The notes: a model not told the origin generated them from the letters alone. A stretch of 64,000 nt of DNA from Saccharospirillum alexandrii (GCF_004000275.1 NZ_RCIP01000001.1:550749-614748); one strand, 5' to 3'. Counted from the stretch's first letter, positions 54,598-64,000 are shown. Numbers and translations are program-made.

Positions 54598-55335
54598 ATG
54601 AGACAGATTGTTCTGGATACGGAAACCACGGGTTTAAGCCCCAATAAAGGCGATCGCATCGTGGAAGTCGGGTGTGTCGAACTGGTGGATCGCAAGCTAA
54701 CCGGTCGTCACTTTCATTACTATATAAACCCCGAGCGCGACATTCCCGACGAGGTGGTTGCGGTCCATGGTATTGATAACGACAAAGTAAAGGATGCCCC
54801 CAAATTTCGTGACATTGCCCAGGAGTTTTGGGACTACGTTCATGGAGCCGAACTGGTCATTCACAATTCAGCCTTCGACATGGGCTTTCTGCAGATGGAG
54901 TTCAACCGGCTTGCTGATGAGGGCTTCTCTCAGTTTGGGCAACTTAATGCTGTCTGTGGCGTACTCGATACGCTGAAGCTGGCACGCGAAAAACACCCGG
55001 GTGCCAAGGCGTCACTGGATGCCTTGTGCAAACGCTATGGCATCGACAATTCACACCGTACCTTGCACGGCGCCTTGCTCGATTCGGAAATTCTGGCTGA
55101 CGTCTATTTGTTGATGACGGGTGGTCAGACTGCGTTGATTCTGGACGATGAAGAAGAAAAGAGTTCGGAGCAGGTCAGTTTTGACGCCAGTGCGGTCATT
55201 GCCTCCAACCAGCCTCTCAAGCGCGTTCAACCAACACCTGAAGAGCAGGATGCGCATCGCGACATGATGGCTATTATAGAGAAAGCTGCGGGTAAGACTC
55301 CGTTATGGCTTGAACTGGCAACCCCTTGTGACTAG
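54598..55335 (+). CDS. dnaQ: DNA polymerase III epsilon subunit (proofreading exonuclease)
   Basis: A 245-residue 3'-5' proofreading subunit of the replicative polymerase. The Exo I motif LDTETTG (Asp7, Glu9), Exo II VIHNSAFDMGF and Exo III SHRTLHGALLDSEILADVY are intact. The C-terminal part (about 190-245) tethers the polymerase alpha subunit. The start is the ATG at 54598; the frame opening at 54556 would add 14 residues. In E. coli rnhA and dnaQ are divergent, while here they run in the same direction. Confidence 0.95.
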   Translation: MRQIVLDTETTGLSPNKGDRIVEVGCVELVDRKLTGRHFHYYINPERDIPDEVVAVHGIDNDKVKDAPKFRDIAQEFWDYVHGAELVIHNSAFDMGFLQMEFNRLADEGFSQFGQLNAVCGVLDTLKLAREKHPGAKASLDALCKRYGIDNSHRTLHGALLDSEILADVYLLMTGGQTALILDDEEEKSSEQVSFDASAVIASNQPLKRVQPTPEEQDAHRDMMAIIEKAAGKTPLWLELATPCD

Positions 55336-55366
55336 GGGTTAACCAGTTCTTTACCGCCGGGCTTGC

Positions 55367-55972
55367 TCAGTGCAGAGAACGCCGGATCACGCCTACGTAG
55401 AGGCCTTCAATGGCGAAATCCTGCTGGGTTAGATCAACCCGGATGGGCTCGAAGTCTTCATTTTCCGGGTAGAGCGTGACAGTCTGTCCATCACGTTCAT
55501 AGCGTTTGACGGTGACTTCATCGCCTACTCGGGCCACAACAACATCGCCATTGCGGACCTGGTCGGTTTTGTGAACCGCGATGAGATCGTCTTCGAGAAT
55601 GCCCATGTTTTTCATGCTCAAGCCCTGAACCTGCAATAAAAAATCTGCCTTGGGGCTGAATAGGGTAGAGGGAAGGCTCAGGAATTCTTCTATCTGTTCC
55701 TGTGCCAGTATGGGTTCACCTGCAGCAACCCGCCCGACTACCGGCAAGCCGGACTCGGGTTCCTCGGGAAGGCGAATGCCGCGCGATGCGCCAGGGATGA
55801 TCTCGATGGCGCCTTTGCGGGCCAGCGCCTTGAGGTGTTCTTCGGCGGCGTTGGGAGAGCGGAAGCCCAGTTGGCTGGCGATTTCCGCACGGGTAGGGGG
55901 GTAGCCCGTTTCCAGCATGTGGTCTTTTACGAGGTCGAGAACTTGTTGTTGACGAGCCGTCAGTTTAAACAT
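55367..55972 (-). CDS. lexA: SOS repressor LexA
   Basis: A 201-residue repressor of the DNA damage response. The N-terminal winged helix-turn-helix (1-70) has [25 protein letters not shown]. The self-cleavage site is Ala84-Gly85 (RVAAGEP), and the catalytic dyad is Ser119 (GLSMKNMG) with Lys156 ([10 protein letters not shown]). It lies just downstream of two LexA boxes, so it is autoregulated. Confidence 0.97.
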   Translation of the reverse strand: MFKLTARQQQVLDLVKDHMLETGYPPTRAEIASQLGFRSPNAAEEHLKALARKGAIEIIPGASRGIRLPEEPESGLPVVGRVAAGEPILAQEQIEEFLSLPSTLFSPKADFLLQVQGLSMKNMGILEDDLIAVHKTDQVRNGDVVVARVGDEVTVKRYERDGQTVTLYPENEDFEPIRVDLTQQDFAIEGLYVGVIRRSLH

Positions 55973-55981
55973 AATGTCGCC

Positions 55982-55997
55982 CTGTTTTTATATACAG
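55982..55997. promoter_or_regulatory. LexA (SOS) box 1
   Basis: CTGTTTTTATATACAG matches CTG-N10-CAG with the AT-rich core of the E. coli consensus. It is the proximal of two operators between lexA and the divergent hydrolase gene. Confidence 0.9.
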
Positions 55998-56000
55998 TAG

Positions 56001-56016
56001 CTGTGATTATATACAG
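56001..56016. promoter_or_regulatory. LexA (SOS) box 2
   Basis: CTGTGATTATATACAG matches CTG-N10-CAG. It overlaps the -10 element of the lexA promoter, so occupancy blocks lexA transcription. It is also 30 bp upstream of the hydrolase start on the other strand. Confidence 0.9.
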
Positions 56017-56033
56017 CCTGTGGTCGCTGTAAA
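56006..56033 (-). promoter_or_regulatory. lexA promoter
   Basis: On the minus strand TTTACA (complement of 56028-56033) and TATAAT (complement of 56006-56011) are 16 bp apart. The consensus -10 lies inside LexA box 2. Confidence 0.8.
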
Positions 56034-56045
56034 GGATTCTCTGGT

Positions 56046-56921
56046 TTGAAAAGTAGCAGTCAATACTTCCCGGTTGCTCTGCTGAGCGCGGAGTACAAAG
56101 AAGGCATTTATGAAGATGTCTATTCGCTGAAACCCAATACCAGTACCGACAATACGGTGGAGATTGCGCTGGTTCGGCTGCATTCAGAACAGGTGTCGCG
56201 GGGTCACCCGGTCTTGCTGGTGCATGATGCCTTCTCCAACCACTGGCAATGGCTCGACTATGGAGTGGGTGGTGTGGCCGGTGCGCTGGTAAGGGCGGGG
56301 TATGATGTCTGGCTTATGGACTGGCGCGGCCATGGTTTGTCTTCCCGCAATCAGCGCCCCTCCCTCAATACACTCGATGCGATGGCTGAATTTGATCTGC
56401 CGCCTGTTATCCGATTTATTGAGGAGAAAACATCACAGCTACCGACGCTGGTTAGTCAGGGTTTCGGCTGTGAGATGGTGTTGCAGCATGCAGCTGTAAA
56501 GCAGTACCAGGCCAATGTTGTCTTGTTGAACGCATCGCCGGTTTGGCCGCGCCGGGTGTTCTGGATTCCGGGCGTCAAAGCCTGGCACAGAGTCAGGCTT
56601 GGTTTACGGCGCTGGCATCGAAAAGAAGGGCGGGAAGAGTCGGAGCCCGCGACGCTATTCCGCCAGCTGCTGCGCCGCCAGGGTTGGTTTGGACGTTGGC
56701 GTGGCTATGATCGGGAGCTGATGAAGCCCCGTTTAAAAGCCGTGGAATCCCGTCTTTACTGGGTTCTTTCATCACATCAGGCTGATTCTGGTCTAGGGCG
56801 CTTTGGGTTAGATCCGAAACGAGCTATTACGGGTGCGGGTGCACGGGATTGGCTGGCGTTAATAGCCTCGATCAGTCCGACCCATAAGCCGGTTGTGCAG
56901 GAAGGACACCATGAGTCATGA
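56046..56921 (+). CDS. SOS-box-associated alpha/beta-hydrolase-like protein with altered nucleophile
   Basis: A 291-residue alpha/beta-hydrolase fold protein. Early motifs PVLLVHDAFSNHWQWLDYG and VWLMDWRGHGLSS are clear, and resemble PhaC/lipase-type hydrolases. The nucleophile elbow, G-x-S-x-G in active enzymes, reads VSQGFGC (136-142), so the serine is replaced by Gly139. The protein is probably not a classical serine hydrolase. A GHH near the C-terminus is the only hint of a catalytic histidine. It starts at TTG 56046 with AAGGA nine bases before. Because the two LexA boxes precede it, its expression is probably DNA-damage-inducible. Confidence 0.75.
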   Translation: MKSSSQYFPVALLSAEYKEGIYEDVYSLKPNTSTDNTVEIALVRLHSEQVSRGHPVLLVHDAFSNHWQWLDYGVGGVAGALVRAGYDVWLMDWRGHGLSSRNQRPSLNTLDAMAEFDLPPVIRFIEEKTSQLPTLVSQGFGCEMVLQHAAVKQYQANVVLLNASPVWPRRVFWIPGVKAWHRVRLGLRRWHRKEGREESEPATLFRQLLRRQGWFGRWRGYDRELMKPRLKAVESRLYWVLSSHQADSGLGRFGLDPKRAITGAGARDWLALIASISPTHKPVVQEGHHES

Positions 56922-56926
56922 TGCTA

Positions 56927-56961
56927 ACCGGTGTCCGGATTGATCGAATCCAGACACCGGT
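56927..56961. terminator. Bidirectional hairpin terminator between hydrolase and DAHP synthase genes
   Basis: ACCGGTGTC-C-GGATT (56927-56941) pairs with AATCC-A-GACACCGGT (56947-56961) around a 5-base loop, a 14-bp stem with one mismatch. The two genes converge here. The T-run is lacking on both sides. Confidence 0.65.
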
Positions 56962-56972
56962 GATGGGTTCCG

Positions 56973-58043
56973 TCAGGCGCCTGTTCGACCCGGCAGTACA
57001 TCCTTAAGCTTGGCATGCATGGATCGCAGTAAATGCTCGGTAGCAGACCAGCCAATGCAGGCATCGGTTACGGAGACACCCGGCTTGAGCTGTGACAGGT
57101 CGTCCGGAATGCTCTGGTTTCCCTCTTCCAGGTTGCTTTCAATCATTAAGCCAATGATCGACTGATTGCCCTCAAGAATCTGGTTGGCAACGTTGTCGGC
57201 AACCAGGGGCTGCAGCGCATGGTCTTTATTGGAGTTTGCGTGCGAGCAGTCGACCATGATGTTCGTCGGTACACCCGCCTTGCGCAGCGTGGCTTCACAC
57301 TGGGCAACGCTGACCGAGTCGTAATTTGGCTTGCCGTTACCGCCGCGTAATACAACATGCCCGTAAGCGTTGCCCTTGGTGTGGATGATGGCGACCTGGC
57401 CTTCCTGATTGATACCCAGGAACCGGTGTGGTGACGACACGGACTTGAGCGCATTGATGGCGACATCAAGGCTGCCGTCGGTGCCGTTCTTGAAACCAAC
57501 GGCGGAAGACAGGCCACTGGCCATTTCTCGGTGTGTCTGGCTTTCTGTCGTTCGAGCGCCCACAGCAGACCAACTGATCAGGTCTTGCAGGTACTGCGGT
57601 GAAATCGGGTCGAGTGCTTCTGTGGCTGTCGGCAGACCGAGGTGGGCGATGTCCATCAGCAACTTGCGACCAATGTGAAGACCGTCTTCAATTTTAAAGG
57701 AGTCGTTCAGGTACGGGTCATTGATCAGACCTTTCCAGCCAGTGGTTGTGCGGGGTTTTTCGAAGTAAACCCGCATCACAATCAGCATGGATTCGCTGAC
57801 TTCATCGCTCAATGCCTTGAGGCGCTTGGCGTAGTCAATGGCCAGCACCGGATCGTGTATTGAGCAGGGACCGATGACCACGATGATGCGCGGATCGGTT
57901 CTATCCAGTATGGCGCGTACGGCATCGCGACCGGCATTGATAACGGCAGCGGCTTGTTCTGTGACCGGAATGTCGGCTTTCAGGGCATCTGGTGTGAGCA
58001 GAATTTCCTGGCTTTCTACGTTTAAGTTCGCTAATGCTTGCAT
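56973..58043 (-). CDS. aroG: 3-deoxy-7-phosphoheptulonate (DAHP) synthase, class I
   Basis: The first enzyme of the shikimate pathway condenses erythrose 4-phosphate with phosphoenolpyruvate. The 356-residue protein has IVVIGPCSIHDPVLAIDYAKRL, MRVYFEKPRTTTGWKGLINDP, GARTTESQTHREMASGL, DCSHANSNKD and the terminal GVSVTDACIGW. The class and length fit the AroF/AroG/AroH group; which amino acid inhibits it cannot be told by eye. The gene is convergent with the hydrolase gene at 56046. Confidence 0.94.
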   Translation of the reverse strand: MQALANLNVESQEILLTPDALKADIPVTEQAAAVINAGRDAVRAILDRTDPRIIVVIGPCSIHDPVLAIDYAKRLKALSDEVSESMLIVMRVYFEKPRTTTGWKGLINDPYLNDSFKIEDGLHIGRKLLMDIAHLGLPTATEALDPISPQYLQDLISWSAVGARTTESQTHREMASGLSSAVGFKNGTDGSLDVAINALKSVSSPHRFLGINQEGQVAIIHTKGNAYGHVVLRGGNGKPNYDSVSVAQCEATLRKAGVPTNIMVDCSHANSNKDHALQPLVADNVANQILEGNQSIIGLMIESNLEEGNQSIPDDLSQLKPGVSVTDACIGWSATEHLLRSMHAKLKDVLPGRTGA

Positions 58044-58193
58044 GATAACGCTAGGGCTCTCGTTAATGGCTCAATTCATATTGGGTGTCGCCAGGCCGCT
58101 AACGCTTGTAAGCCCCGTCGGGGTTGGCCTGAACCTTCAGGAATGATAAGTAAGTAAAGAATAAAATACAACCCGTAAAGAAAAGGATACAGT

Positions 58194-58646
58194 TTGGTGG
58201 TCTCTCGTTCAAAGAGTAAGAAAAACCAAAAGCCATTCTCCGGATTGCTCGGTGGTTTCGTCGTGATCATTGCGTTTGTTGCTGCAATGGGAATCGCACT
58301 GGAGGAGATGGCAGCGGGCGAAGGTGAGTATCGGCGAACTGTCTGGGATCGTATGACGGGTAAGCCAGCTGTACCTGTCGGACGGGCGCAAGTCAGTGTG
58401 CAGCTGGCCGTGGAGATCTGCCGGCAACGAGTAGTGGGGCAACTTGGCCGCGAGTTGCTGCAGGCGAACTTTGACCAGCGTTCTTCGCGGTACAACACCG
58501 AATTGCAGGTCCACACCGTGTTTCTGGATTTGACCCTGGATGGTCGGGAACGCGATGACATCTATGCCCGGTGTGATGTGTCAGCGGTTAACCGCCTAAT
58601 ACTGGAGTATCGGTTGCAGAACTACGGGAATATGTTTTGGGGTTGA
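58194..58646 (+). CDS. Small single-pass membrane protein of unknown function
   Basis: A 150-residue protein with a basic N-terminus (VVSRSKSKKNQK), one transmembrane segment (about 17-38) and a soluble part (about 40-150) that would lie in the periplasm. The soluble part is mixed alpha/beta, with two cysteines (VEICRQR and YARCDVS) that could form a disulfide. It starts with TTG at 58194 or GTG at 58197; AAGGAT is 6-9 bases before. I do not recognise the family. Confidence 0.6.
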   Translation: MVVSRSKSKKNQKPFSGLLGGFVVIIAFVAAMGIALEEMAAGEGEYRRTVWDRMTGKPAVPVGRAQVSVQLAVEICRQRVVGQLGRELLQANFDQRSSRYNTELQVHTVFLDLTLDGRERDDIYARCDVSAVNRLILEYRLQNYGNMFWG

Positions 58647-58733
58647 GAATTAGGCGAAGGTGGGAGTAATGGCCTGATCAAGGGCCGATAAAAAGATTAT
58701 GCTAAAAATGAATAATTGATCATCTTTATATAA

Positions 58734-59843
<1,110 letters not shown>

Positions 59844-59869
59844 CTGGCTCAGCGACCGGCCGCTGTCAA

Positions 59870-60601
59870 TCAGCTGGTAAAAGGCAGTGCGCCGGGTTTT
59901 CCGCCGGCGTGTAAACCGCATTCTTTCTGAGTGGCTTCTTCCCACCACCAGCGACCTTCGCGTTCGTGCTGCCCTGGCAGTACCGGACGTGTACAGGGCT
60001 CACATCCAATGCTGATGAAACCGCGTTCATGCAGGCTGTTGAAGGGAATCTCCATCATTCTGATGTAGTTCCAGACTTCCGCCGATGTCCAGTTTGCCAG
60101 TGGATTGTATTTGTACAGATGCTCGGCGCGGCCGGTGAAGCGGTCGTCGCGCTGTACATTGGGGACTTCAGCCCGGGTGCTGGGGCTTTGGTCTTTTCGT
60201 TGTCCGGTGATCCAGGCATCCAGACCACTGAGTGCGCGCTCCAGCGGCTCGATTTTCCGAATGCCGCAGCACTCCTGGTGCCCATCCTGATAAAAACTGA
60301 ATAGGCCCTTTTCACGCACCAGGGTTTGCAGCGGTTCTGCTTGCGGTGAGTAGAGCTCAATTGGCAGATCGTAGTGATTGCGGACCTGATCGATAAACCG
60401 ATAAGTCTCCGGATGCAGGCGGCCGGTATCCAGGGTAAATACCCGGGGTGATTGGGTCAGCTTGCTTAGCATGTGAACCAGCACAACGTCTTCCGCGCCG
60501 CTGAACGACAAGGCGATGTGTTCGTGTGTGTCGAGCGCACGTTTGAGGATGTCGCGGGGCGACAACCCGGAAAGTTCCAGATTCAGTTCGGTCAGATTCA
60601 T
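59870..60601 (-). CDS. cysH: Phosphoadenylyl/adenylyl-sulfate reductase with [4Fe-4S] site
   Basis: A 243-residue sulfate-activation reductase. The presence of both cysteine pairs, Cys111-Cys112 (ECCGIRK) and Cys200-Cys203 (GCEPC), shows a [4Fe-4S] cluster and points to the APS-reductase type of plants and Pseudomonas, not the PAPS reductase of enterics. The catalytic cysteine lies in KECGLH (Cys228) at the C-terminus. The substrate loop is [13 protein letters not shown]. It is adjacent to cysB and thrH, as in Pseudomonas. Confidence 0.93.
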   Translation of the reverse strand: MNLTELNLELSGLSPRDILKRALDTHEHIALSFSGAEDVVLVHMLSKLTQSPRVFTLDTGRLHPETYRFIDQVRNHYDLPIELYSPQAEPLQTLVREKGLFSFYQDGHQECCGIRKIEPLERALSGLDAWITGQRKDQSPSTRAEVPNVQRDDRFTGRAEHLYKYNPLANWTSAEVWNYIRMMEIPFNSLHERGFISIGCEPCTRPVLPGQHEREGRWWWEEATQKECGLHAGGKPGALPFTS

Positions 60602-60912
60602 GATAAGGCACGGCAGTCACGGTGAAGCGGCGACTCTACCAGCTTGCGAGGGTTTCGTTAAATAACCGCATCTCATAAGGTTATGTAGATGGATCTATGC
60701 GCCGGGACAAAGCGTTGGCAGTCGTGTGAGCTTCCGTGGAACGGTTCCACGTGGAGCGTTAGCTGTGGAACATTTTTTGATCAATAGACAGGAATGCCGG
60801 TTGCTGTGGCTTATCTGGCAATACTGCGATTCACTTAATGGCGTTGCCTTCTTTTGGCCAGCCCAGTACCGTTAACCGCTGCAATGTATACCACCATTAG
60901 GATGAGCCAACC
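60602..60912. other. Intergenic region between cysH and thrH
   Basis: 311 bp between divergent genes. It holds the cysH promoter (minus strand) and the thrH promoter (plus strand), neither of which I can place. The conspicuous part is the group of GTGGAAC/GTTCCAC elements at 60735-60771, described as a hairpin below. I see no coding frame. Confidence 0.55.
60735..60778 (+). terminator. Palindrome plus T-run hairpin in a gene-free stretch
   Basis: CGTGGAAC-G-GTTCCACG (60735-60751) is a perfect palindrome. Alternatively GTTCCAC (60744-60750) can pair with GTGGAAC (60765-60771) around an inner AGC/GCT, followed by ATTTTTTG. The second form looks like an intrinsic terminator on the plus strand, with no gene directly upstream on that strand. 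It may be the end of a small RNA or of a short leader, or the repeats may be an operator for a dimeric regulator. Confidence 0.45.
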
Positions 60913-61530
60913 GTGGAATTAGCCTGCCTTGACCTGGAAGGGGTTTTGATCCCTGAAATCTGGATTGCCTTTGCGGAAAAAACCGGTATAGATGTCCTTA
61001 AAGCCACCACCCGGGATATTCCGGATTACGATGTACTGATGAAGCAACGCTTGCAGATACTGGACGATCATAATCTGGGTCTGAACGAGATTCAGGCGGT
61101 GATCGCAGAGCTTGAACCGCTGCCCGGAGCCAGGGAGTTTGTTGATTGGCTGCGTGAGCGGTTTCAGGTCGTTATTCTGTCGGACACCTTTTACGAATTC
61201 GCGGCCCCGCTGATGCGCCAGCTGGGCTACCCGACGTTGTTCTGTCATCGGCTTGAAGTCGACGGCCAGGGCAAGGTACTGGATTACGTCTTACGTCAGC
61301 CCGATCCGAAACGAGCCTCGATCAAGGCGTTTCATGGGCTGAATTTCCGGTGCATCGCCGCGGGCGACTCCTACAACGACACCACCATGCTGGGCGAGGC
61401 CGATGCGGGCATTCTGTTTAATGCACCCGCTAATGTGATTGCCGAGTTCCCGCAGTTTCCGGCTGTGACCGGCTACGACAACCTGAAAGCGGCCTTTTTG
61501 CAGGCGAGCAATCGGGTTTTACCTGCCTGA
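60913..61530 (+). CDS. thrH: ThrH phosphoserine phosphatase/phosphoserine:homoserine phosphotransferase
   Basis: A 205-residue HAD-superfamily enzyme. The catalytic motif is CLDLEGVLIPE with Asp7, SDTFYEF is motif II and AAGDSYNDTTML motif IV. Pseudomonas ThrH dephosphorylates phosphoserine and can phosphorylate homoserine from it. It starts with GTG at 60913 after AGGATGAG. The order cysB-cysH-thrH-pabB is conserved with Pseudomonas. Confidence 0.95.
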   Translation: MELACLDLEGVLIPEIWIAFAEKTGIDVLKATTRDIPDYDVLMKQRLQILDDHNLGLNEIQAVIAELEPLPGAREFVDWLRERFQVVILSDTFYEFAAPLMRQLGYPTLFCHRLEVDGQGKVLDYVLRQPDPKRASIKAFHGLNFRCIAAGDSYNDTTMLGEADAGILFNAPANVIAEFPQFPAVTGYDNLKAAFLQASNRVLPA

Positions 61531-62904
61531 AACCGTCCCCAGCGCATTAAGAATGTGCGCCACCTTGGTGGCGCTTTCCTCGTATTCAGCGTCGGCGTTA
61601 CTGTCGGCAACGATGCCACCGCCACCTGAGCACATCAATTGGCCAGGTGTTCTCAGGAGCGATCGAATCAGGATGTTGCTGTCAAAGGCCCCGCTGTCAC
61701 TGAGCCAGAATGCGGTGCCGCAATAGGGGCCGCGTGCGCACACTTCCAGTTCATCGATGATCTCCATTGCCCGGCGCTTTGGCGCGCCGGTAATGGAACC
61801 GCCTGGAAAGGCGTCGCGCAACACGTCCAGTGCCGTTGAGCCCGTTGCCAGGTCTGCGGTGATGGTGCTGACCAGATGATGCACGTTGCTGAATGCGACC
61901 GGCTTGCACAGCTCCGGTACTTTCACACTGCCTACCCGGGCATTGCGGGAAATGTCGTTGCGCAGCAAGTCGACAATCATCAGGTTTTCAGCCCGGTCTT
62001 TTTCGCTGTTTGCCAGCGCCTGCGACAAGCGCTGGTCTTCGTCCGGCGATGCCCCTCTGGGGCGTGTGCCTTTGATCGGTTGCGTTGTAATGTGACCCTG
62101 GTCGATGGTGATAAAACGCTCGGGTGACACACTCATCAGGGTGTGATCAGCGGCGCGATGGTAAACGGCGTAAGGGGCCTGAATCCGGTCGATCAGGTGG
62201 CTGTAAACCGACCAGTCGGAAACCCCGGGCGCTATGTCTGCGTACCAGGGGCGGGTTAGATTGGCCTGGTAAATGTCGCCCGCGAGAATGTATTCCTTCA
62301 GTGCGTCGAAGTGCTGCTGATAGGTTTCTCGGCTCATGCCCGAGCGCCAGGCGAGGGATTCAATAGGGGGCGGGGCCTCAGGGGTTGGAGGGCGTCTTCG
62401 AACGGTCTCATACCATCCCAAAACCCGCTGTCTCAGCGAATCGGGCAAGTGCTCTGATACGCACAAAAACGCTCGCCGTTGCTGATGATCTAACACCAGG
62501 CTCCACTCATAGCGGTCGATACTGGCCAAACAGGTAGGGCTAGGGTGGCGGCTGGTCAGGCCGTGCAGCCCATATCCGGCCTCGTAGTTGAGATGTCCGG
62601 CCAGGCCAGACGAAAAGGGCAGGTCATAGCCGGTGCCTGGGTTGGGCTGGCGTGCGGCCAGCCAGCTCAAAAAATCAGGGGTGTTAATCAGTGTTGTCTG
62701 ACCCTGTTGCTCACACTCAACCTGCTGATTATCGAGCATCCGGTATCGGGTTTCCGGCCAGGCCGAACACCACTCCCAGCGGTGGCCTTCCCGCACGGGA
62801 TTGCCGGAGTGAAACCAGATGGCCCCGGTTTCATTTGCCAGGGTCGCAAAGTAAGGGCGGGCGGTCGCTGTGTAGGGGAGTTCCAGACGCTGCAAGGTGT
62901 TCAC
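61519..62904 (-). CDS. pabB: Aminodeoxychorismate synthase component I
   Basis: A 461-residue chorismate-utilising enzyme for p-aminobenzoate (folate) synthesis. The PabB signature TTQPIKGTRPRG has the lysine that separates it from anthranilate synthase (PIAGT). The C-terminal motif GGSITGAPKRRAMEIIDELE is intact. The glutaminase partner (pabA) is not in the window. It starts with GTG at 62904; the last 12 bases overlap the thrH end in convergent orientation. Confidence 0.94.
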   Translation of the reverse strand: MNTLQRLELPYTATARPYFATLANETGAIWFHSGNPVREGHRWEWCSAWPETRYRMLDNQQVECEQQGQTTLINTPDFLSWLAARQPNPGTGYDLPFSSGLAGHLNYEAGYGLHGLTSRHPSPTCLASIDRYEWSLVLDHQQRRAFLCVSEHLPDSLRQRVLGWYETVRRRPPTPEAPPPIESLAWRSGMSRETYQQHFDALKEYILAGDIYQANLTRPWYADIAPGVSDWSVYSHLIDRIQAPYAVYHRAADHTLMSVSPERFITIDQGHITTQPIKGTRPRGASPDEDQRLSQALANSEKDRAENLMIVDLLRNDISRNARVGSVKVPELCKPVAFSNVHHLVSTITADLATGSTALDVLRDAFPGGSITGAPKRRAMEIIDELEVCARGPYCGTAFWLSDSGAFDSNILIRSLLRTPGQLMCSGGGGIVADSNADAEYEESATKVAHILNALGTVSGR

Positions 62905-63135
62905 TTCTTCGTAAATAAGCCGGCGCTATTCTAGCGATATTGAGCTGAAAGTCCTGCCATAGGGCAGGTTTAGTGAAATTTCTTCTGTAATGAATCGGTT
63001 ACCGGGTAAAAAGGGGACAGATCCGACACCCGCCGAACACTGAAAGTTGACCGGGTTTACAAAAGCAGCGCACCATCTTTAACCGTTGACAGTTCAGCGC
63101 ACTCAATAATAAAAAATCCACATCAGGAGTGAACC

Positions 63136-64000
63136 ATGAGCACCGTTCTCGTTATCGATGCGGCCTGCGATTTGCCGTCTGGTTTTATCGATGACCGCAA
63201 CATTAAATTGTTGCCTATCGCCATTCGGGTTGACGATCAGACCTACACGGATGTTAAAGATGCTCAAAAACTGACCGACTTCTATGCCCAGGACAGGCTT
63301 GGTCGTAACCATGATGCCGAATCCATCCCCTACAGCAGTGAAGAAATCGAACGGCTGTTTCTGGATGAGCTGGTGACCGAGTACGATTTCGCACTGGTGC
63401 AAACCGTCAGCCGGAAACGCAGCCCCATATACGACAATGCCACCAAGGCTTCACACGCCATTTTGCGCAGTTACCACGATGTTCGAGAAGCGGCCGGGCG
63501 CGACGGAAATTTTGGTATGAGGGTCATGAACTCGGGAACCCTGTTTTGTGGGCAAGGTGTGTTGGCTGCATTCACCAGCGACATGATAGAGCGCGGTAAA
63601 GCGAAGAACGAGATTCTCAAACTGGCCGATGCCATGCGCCAGCGAATCTATGCCTATCTGGTCGCTCCGGATGTGTATTACATTCGTGAGCGGGCACGCA
63701 AGAAAGGCGATGAAAGCGTTGGCATGCTCACGGCTCTGGTGGCTAAATCGCTTGATATCGTGCCAATACTGTCTGCGCGGGGCGATGATACGTTTCCGGT
63801 TGCCAAGGGGAGGGGGTTTGACGCCAGCGTCGACCGGTTGCTGCGCTACGCCATTCGCCAGCTAGAGCACGGCTTGTTGACGCCATATGTGGTGGTGTCG
63901 ATTGCCGGCGACCTTTCTGGTCTGGAAAGCCATGAGGGCTTTAAGGCATTGCAAAGTACGGCTGCCAGCAAGGGTGTGACCGTACTCAGTTGTGTGATGG
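63136..64000 (+). CDS. DegV family protein (partial, cut by window end)
   Basis: The first 288 residues of a DegV-type protein, which binds a fatty acid in bacteria where it has been studied. STVLVIDAACDLPSGFIDD at the N-terminus, then LLPIAIRVDD and the SRKRSPIYDNA segment, are typical of DegV variants. The frame runs off the right end, so the C-terminus is not seen. AGGAG lies six bases before the ATG at 63136. Confidence 0.85.
   Translation, partial: MSTVLVIDAACDLPSGFIDDRNIKLLPIAIRVDDQTYTDVKDAQKLTDFYAQDRLGRNHDAESIPYSSEEIERLFLDELVTEYDFALVQTVSRKRSPIYDNATKASHAILRSYHDVREAAGRDGNFGMRVMNSGTLFCGQGVLAAFTSDMIERGKAKNEILKLADAMRQRIYAYLVAPDVYYIRERARKKGDESVGMLTALVAKSLDIVPILSARGDDTFPVAKGRGFDASVDRLLRYAIRQLEHGLLTPYVVVSIAGDLSGLESHEGFKALQSTAASKGVTVLSCVM

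Noticed and set aside
63007-63020. taaaaaggggacag before the DegV gene, resembling the flank of REP-associated transposase repeats
   Set aside because: A single short copy with no inverted partner and no transposase gene nearby.

Overview
The window is a contiguous, densely coded chromosomal segment of a free-living, probably marine or halophilic gammaproteobacterium. The gene set and order resemble Pseudomonas and Oceanospirillales/Saccharospirillaceae-type genomes. Local orders that match what I recall of Pseudomonas include mfd - nqrABCDEF - apbE - nqrM - sthA, cysB - cysH - thrH - pabB, nhaB - fimL, and the rssB-type regulator with a STAS protein. Sodium energetics (Na+-NQR, NhaB) fit a salt-adapted organism. 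I see no phage, insertion sequence, integron or CRISPR array. The genus is an inference only.

Layout. 0-5.8 kb: the end of a probable MlaA lipoprotein, a PilZ protein, an RssB-type response regulator with PP2C output and its STAS partner, gpsA, sixA and two alpha/beta hydrolases. 5.9-11 kb: a stand-alone Hen1-like RNA methyltransferase, prmB, aroC, a DUF2914 protein, a CDF metal transporter and trmH. 11-17.7 kb: fabY with a divergent GlxA-type regulator, DUF2069-wrbA-arsC, an O-acetyltransferase, and an acyl desaturase with a small unknown gene. 17.9-26.3 kb: a six-gene envelope redox cluster preceded by a perfect CRP/Vfr-type palindrome. It encodes a lipid-anchored c-type cytochrome of DUF1588/1592 type, a Tat-exported DUF1501 protein, a DUF4266 lipoprotein ending in GGGCGCN, a DUF3570 barrel, a divergent ApbE and a DsbD. 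This cluster has no function I can assign and is the best candidate for an undescribed system. 26.4-33.4 kb: an exonuclease, bolA, a YecA-family gene, tRNA-Arg(CCU), methylthioinosine phosphorylase, csiV and mfd. 33.7-42.4 kb: the Na+-NQR operon with its maturation factors (apbE, nqrM) and sthA. 42.4-49.8 kb: a divergent Tus-family terminator protein, tal, dusA, nhaB and fimL. 49.8-58.7 kb: an SCP2 protein, sohB, mltD, a methyltransferase, rnhA, dnaQ, lexA with two SOS boxes shared with a divergent inactive-looking hydrolase, a DAHP synthase and a small membrane protein. 58.8-64 kb: cysB, cysH (APS-reductase type), thrH, pabB and a DegV-family gene cut by the window end.

How the parts connect. 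The two ApbE proteins differ. The one in the nqr operon has a lipobox and the metal-binding Asp, and its substrates NqrB and NqrC carry SGAT motifs nearby. The one in the 18-26 kb cluster has neither feature, so it probably belongs to a distinct subgroup with a different target. FimL acts through cAMP in Pseudomonas, and the CRP/Vfr-like site at 17.8 kb suggests that the redox cluster, or the desaturase divergent from it, could be cAMP-controlled.

Starts were chosen from Shine-Dalgarno spacing, family length and signal-peptide position. All functional calls are from reading the translated sequence, without database searches.
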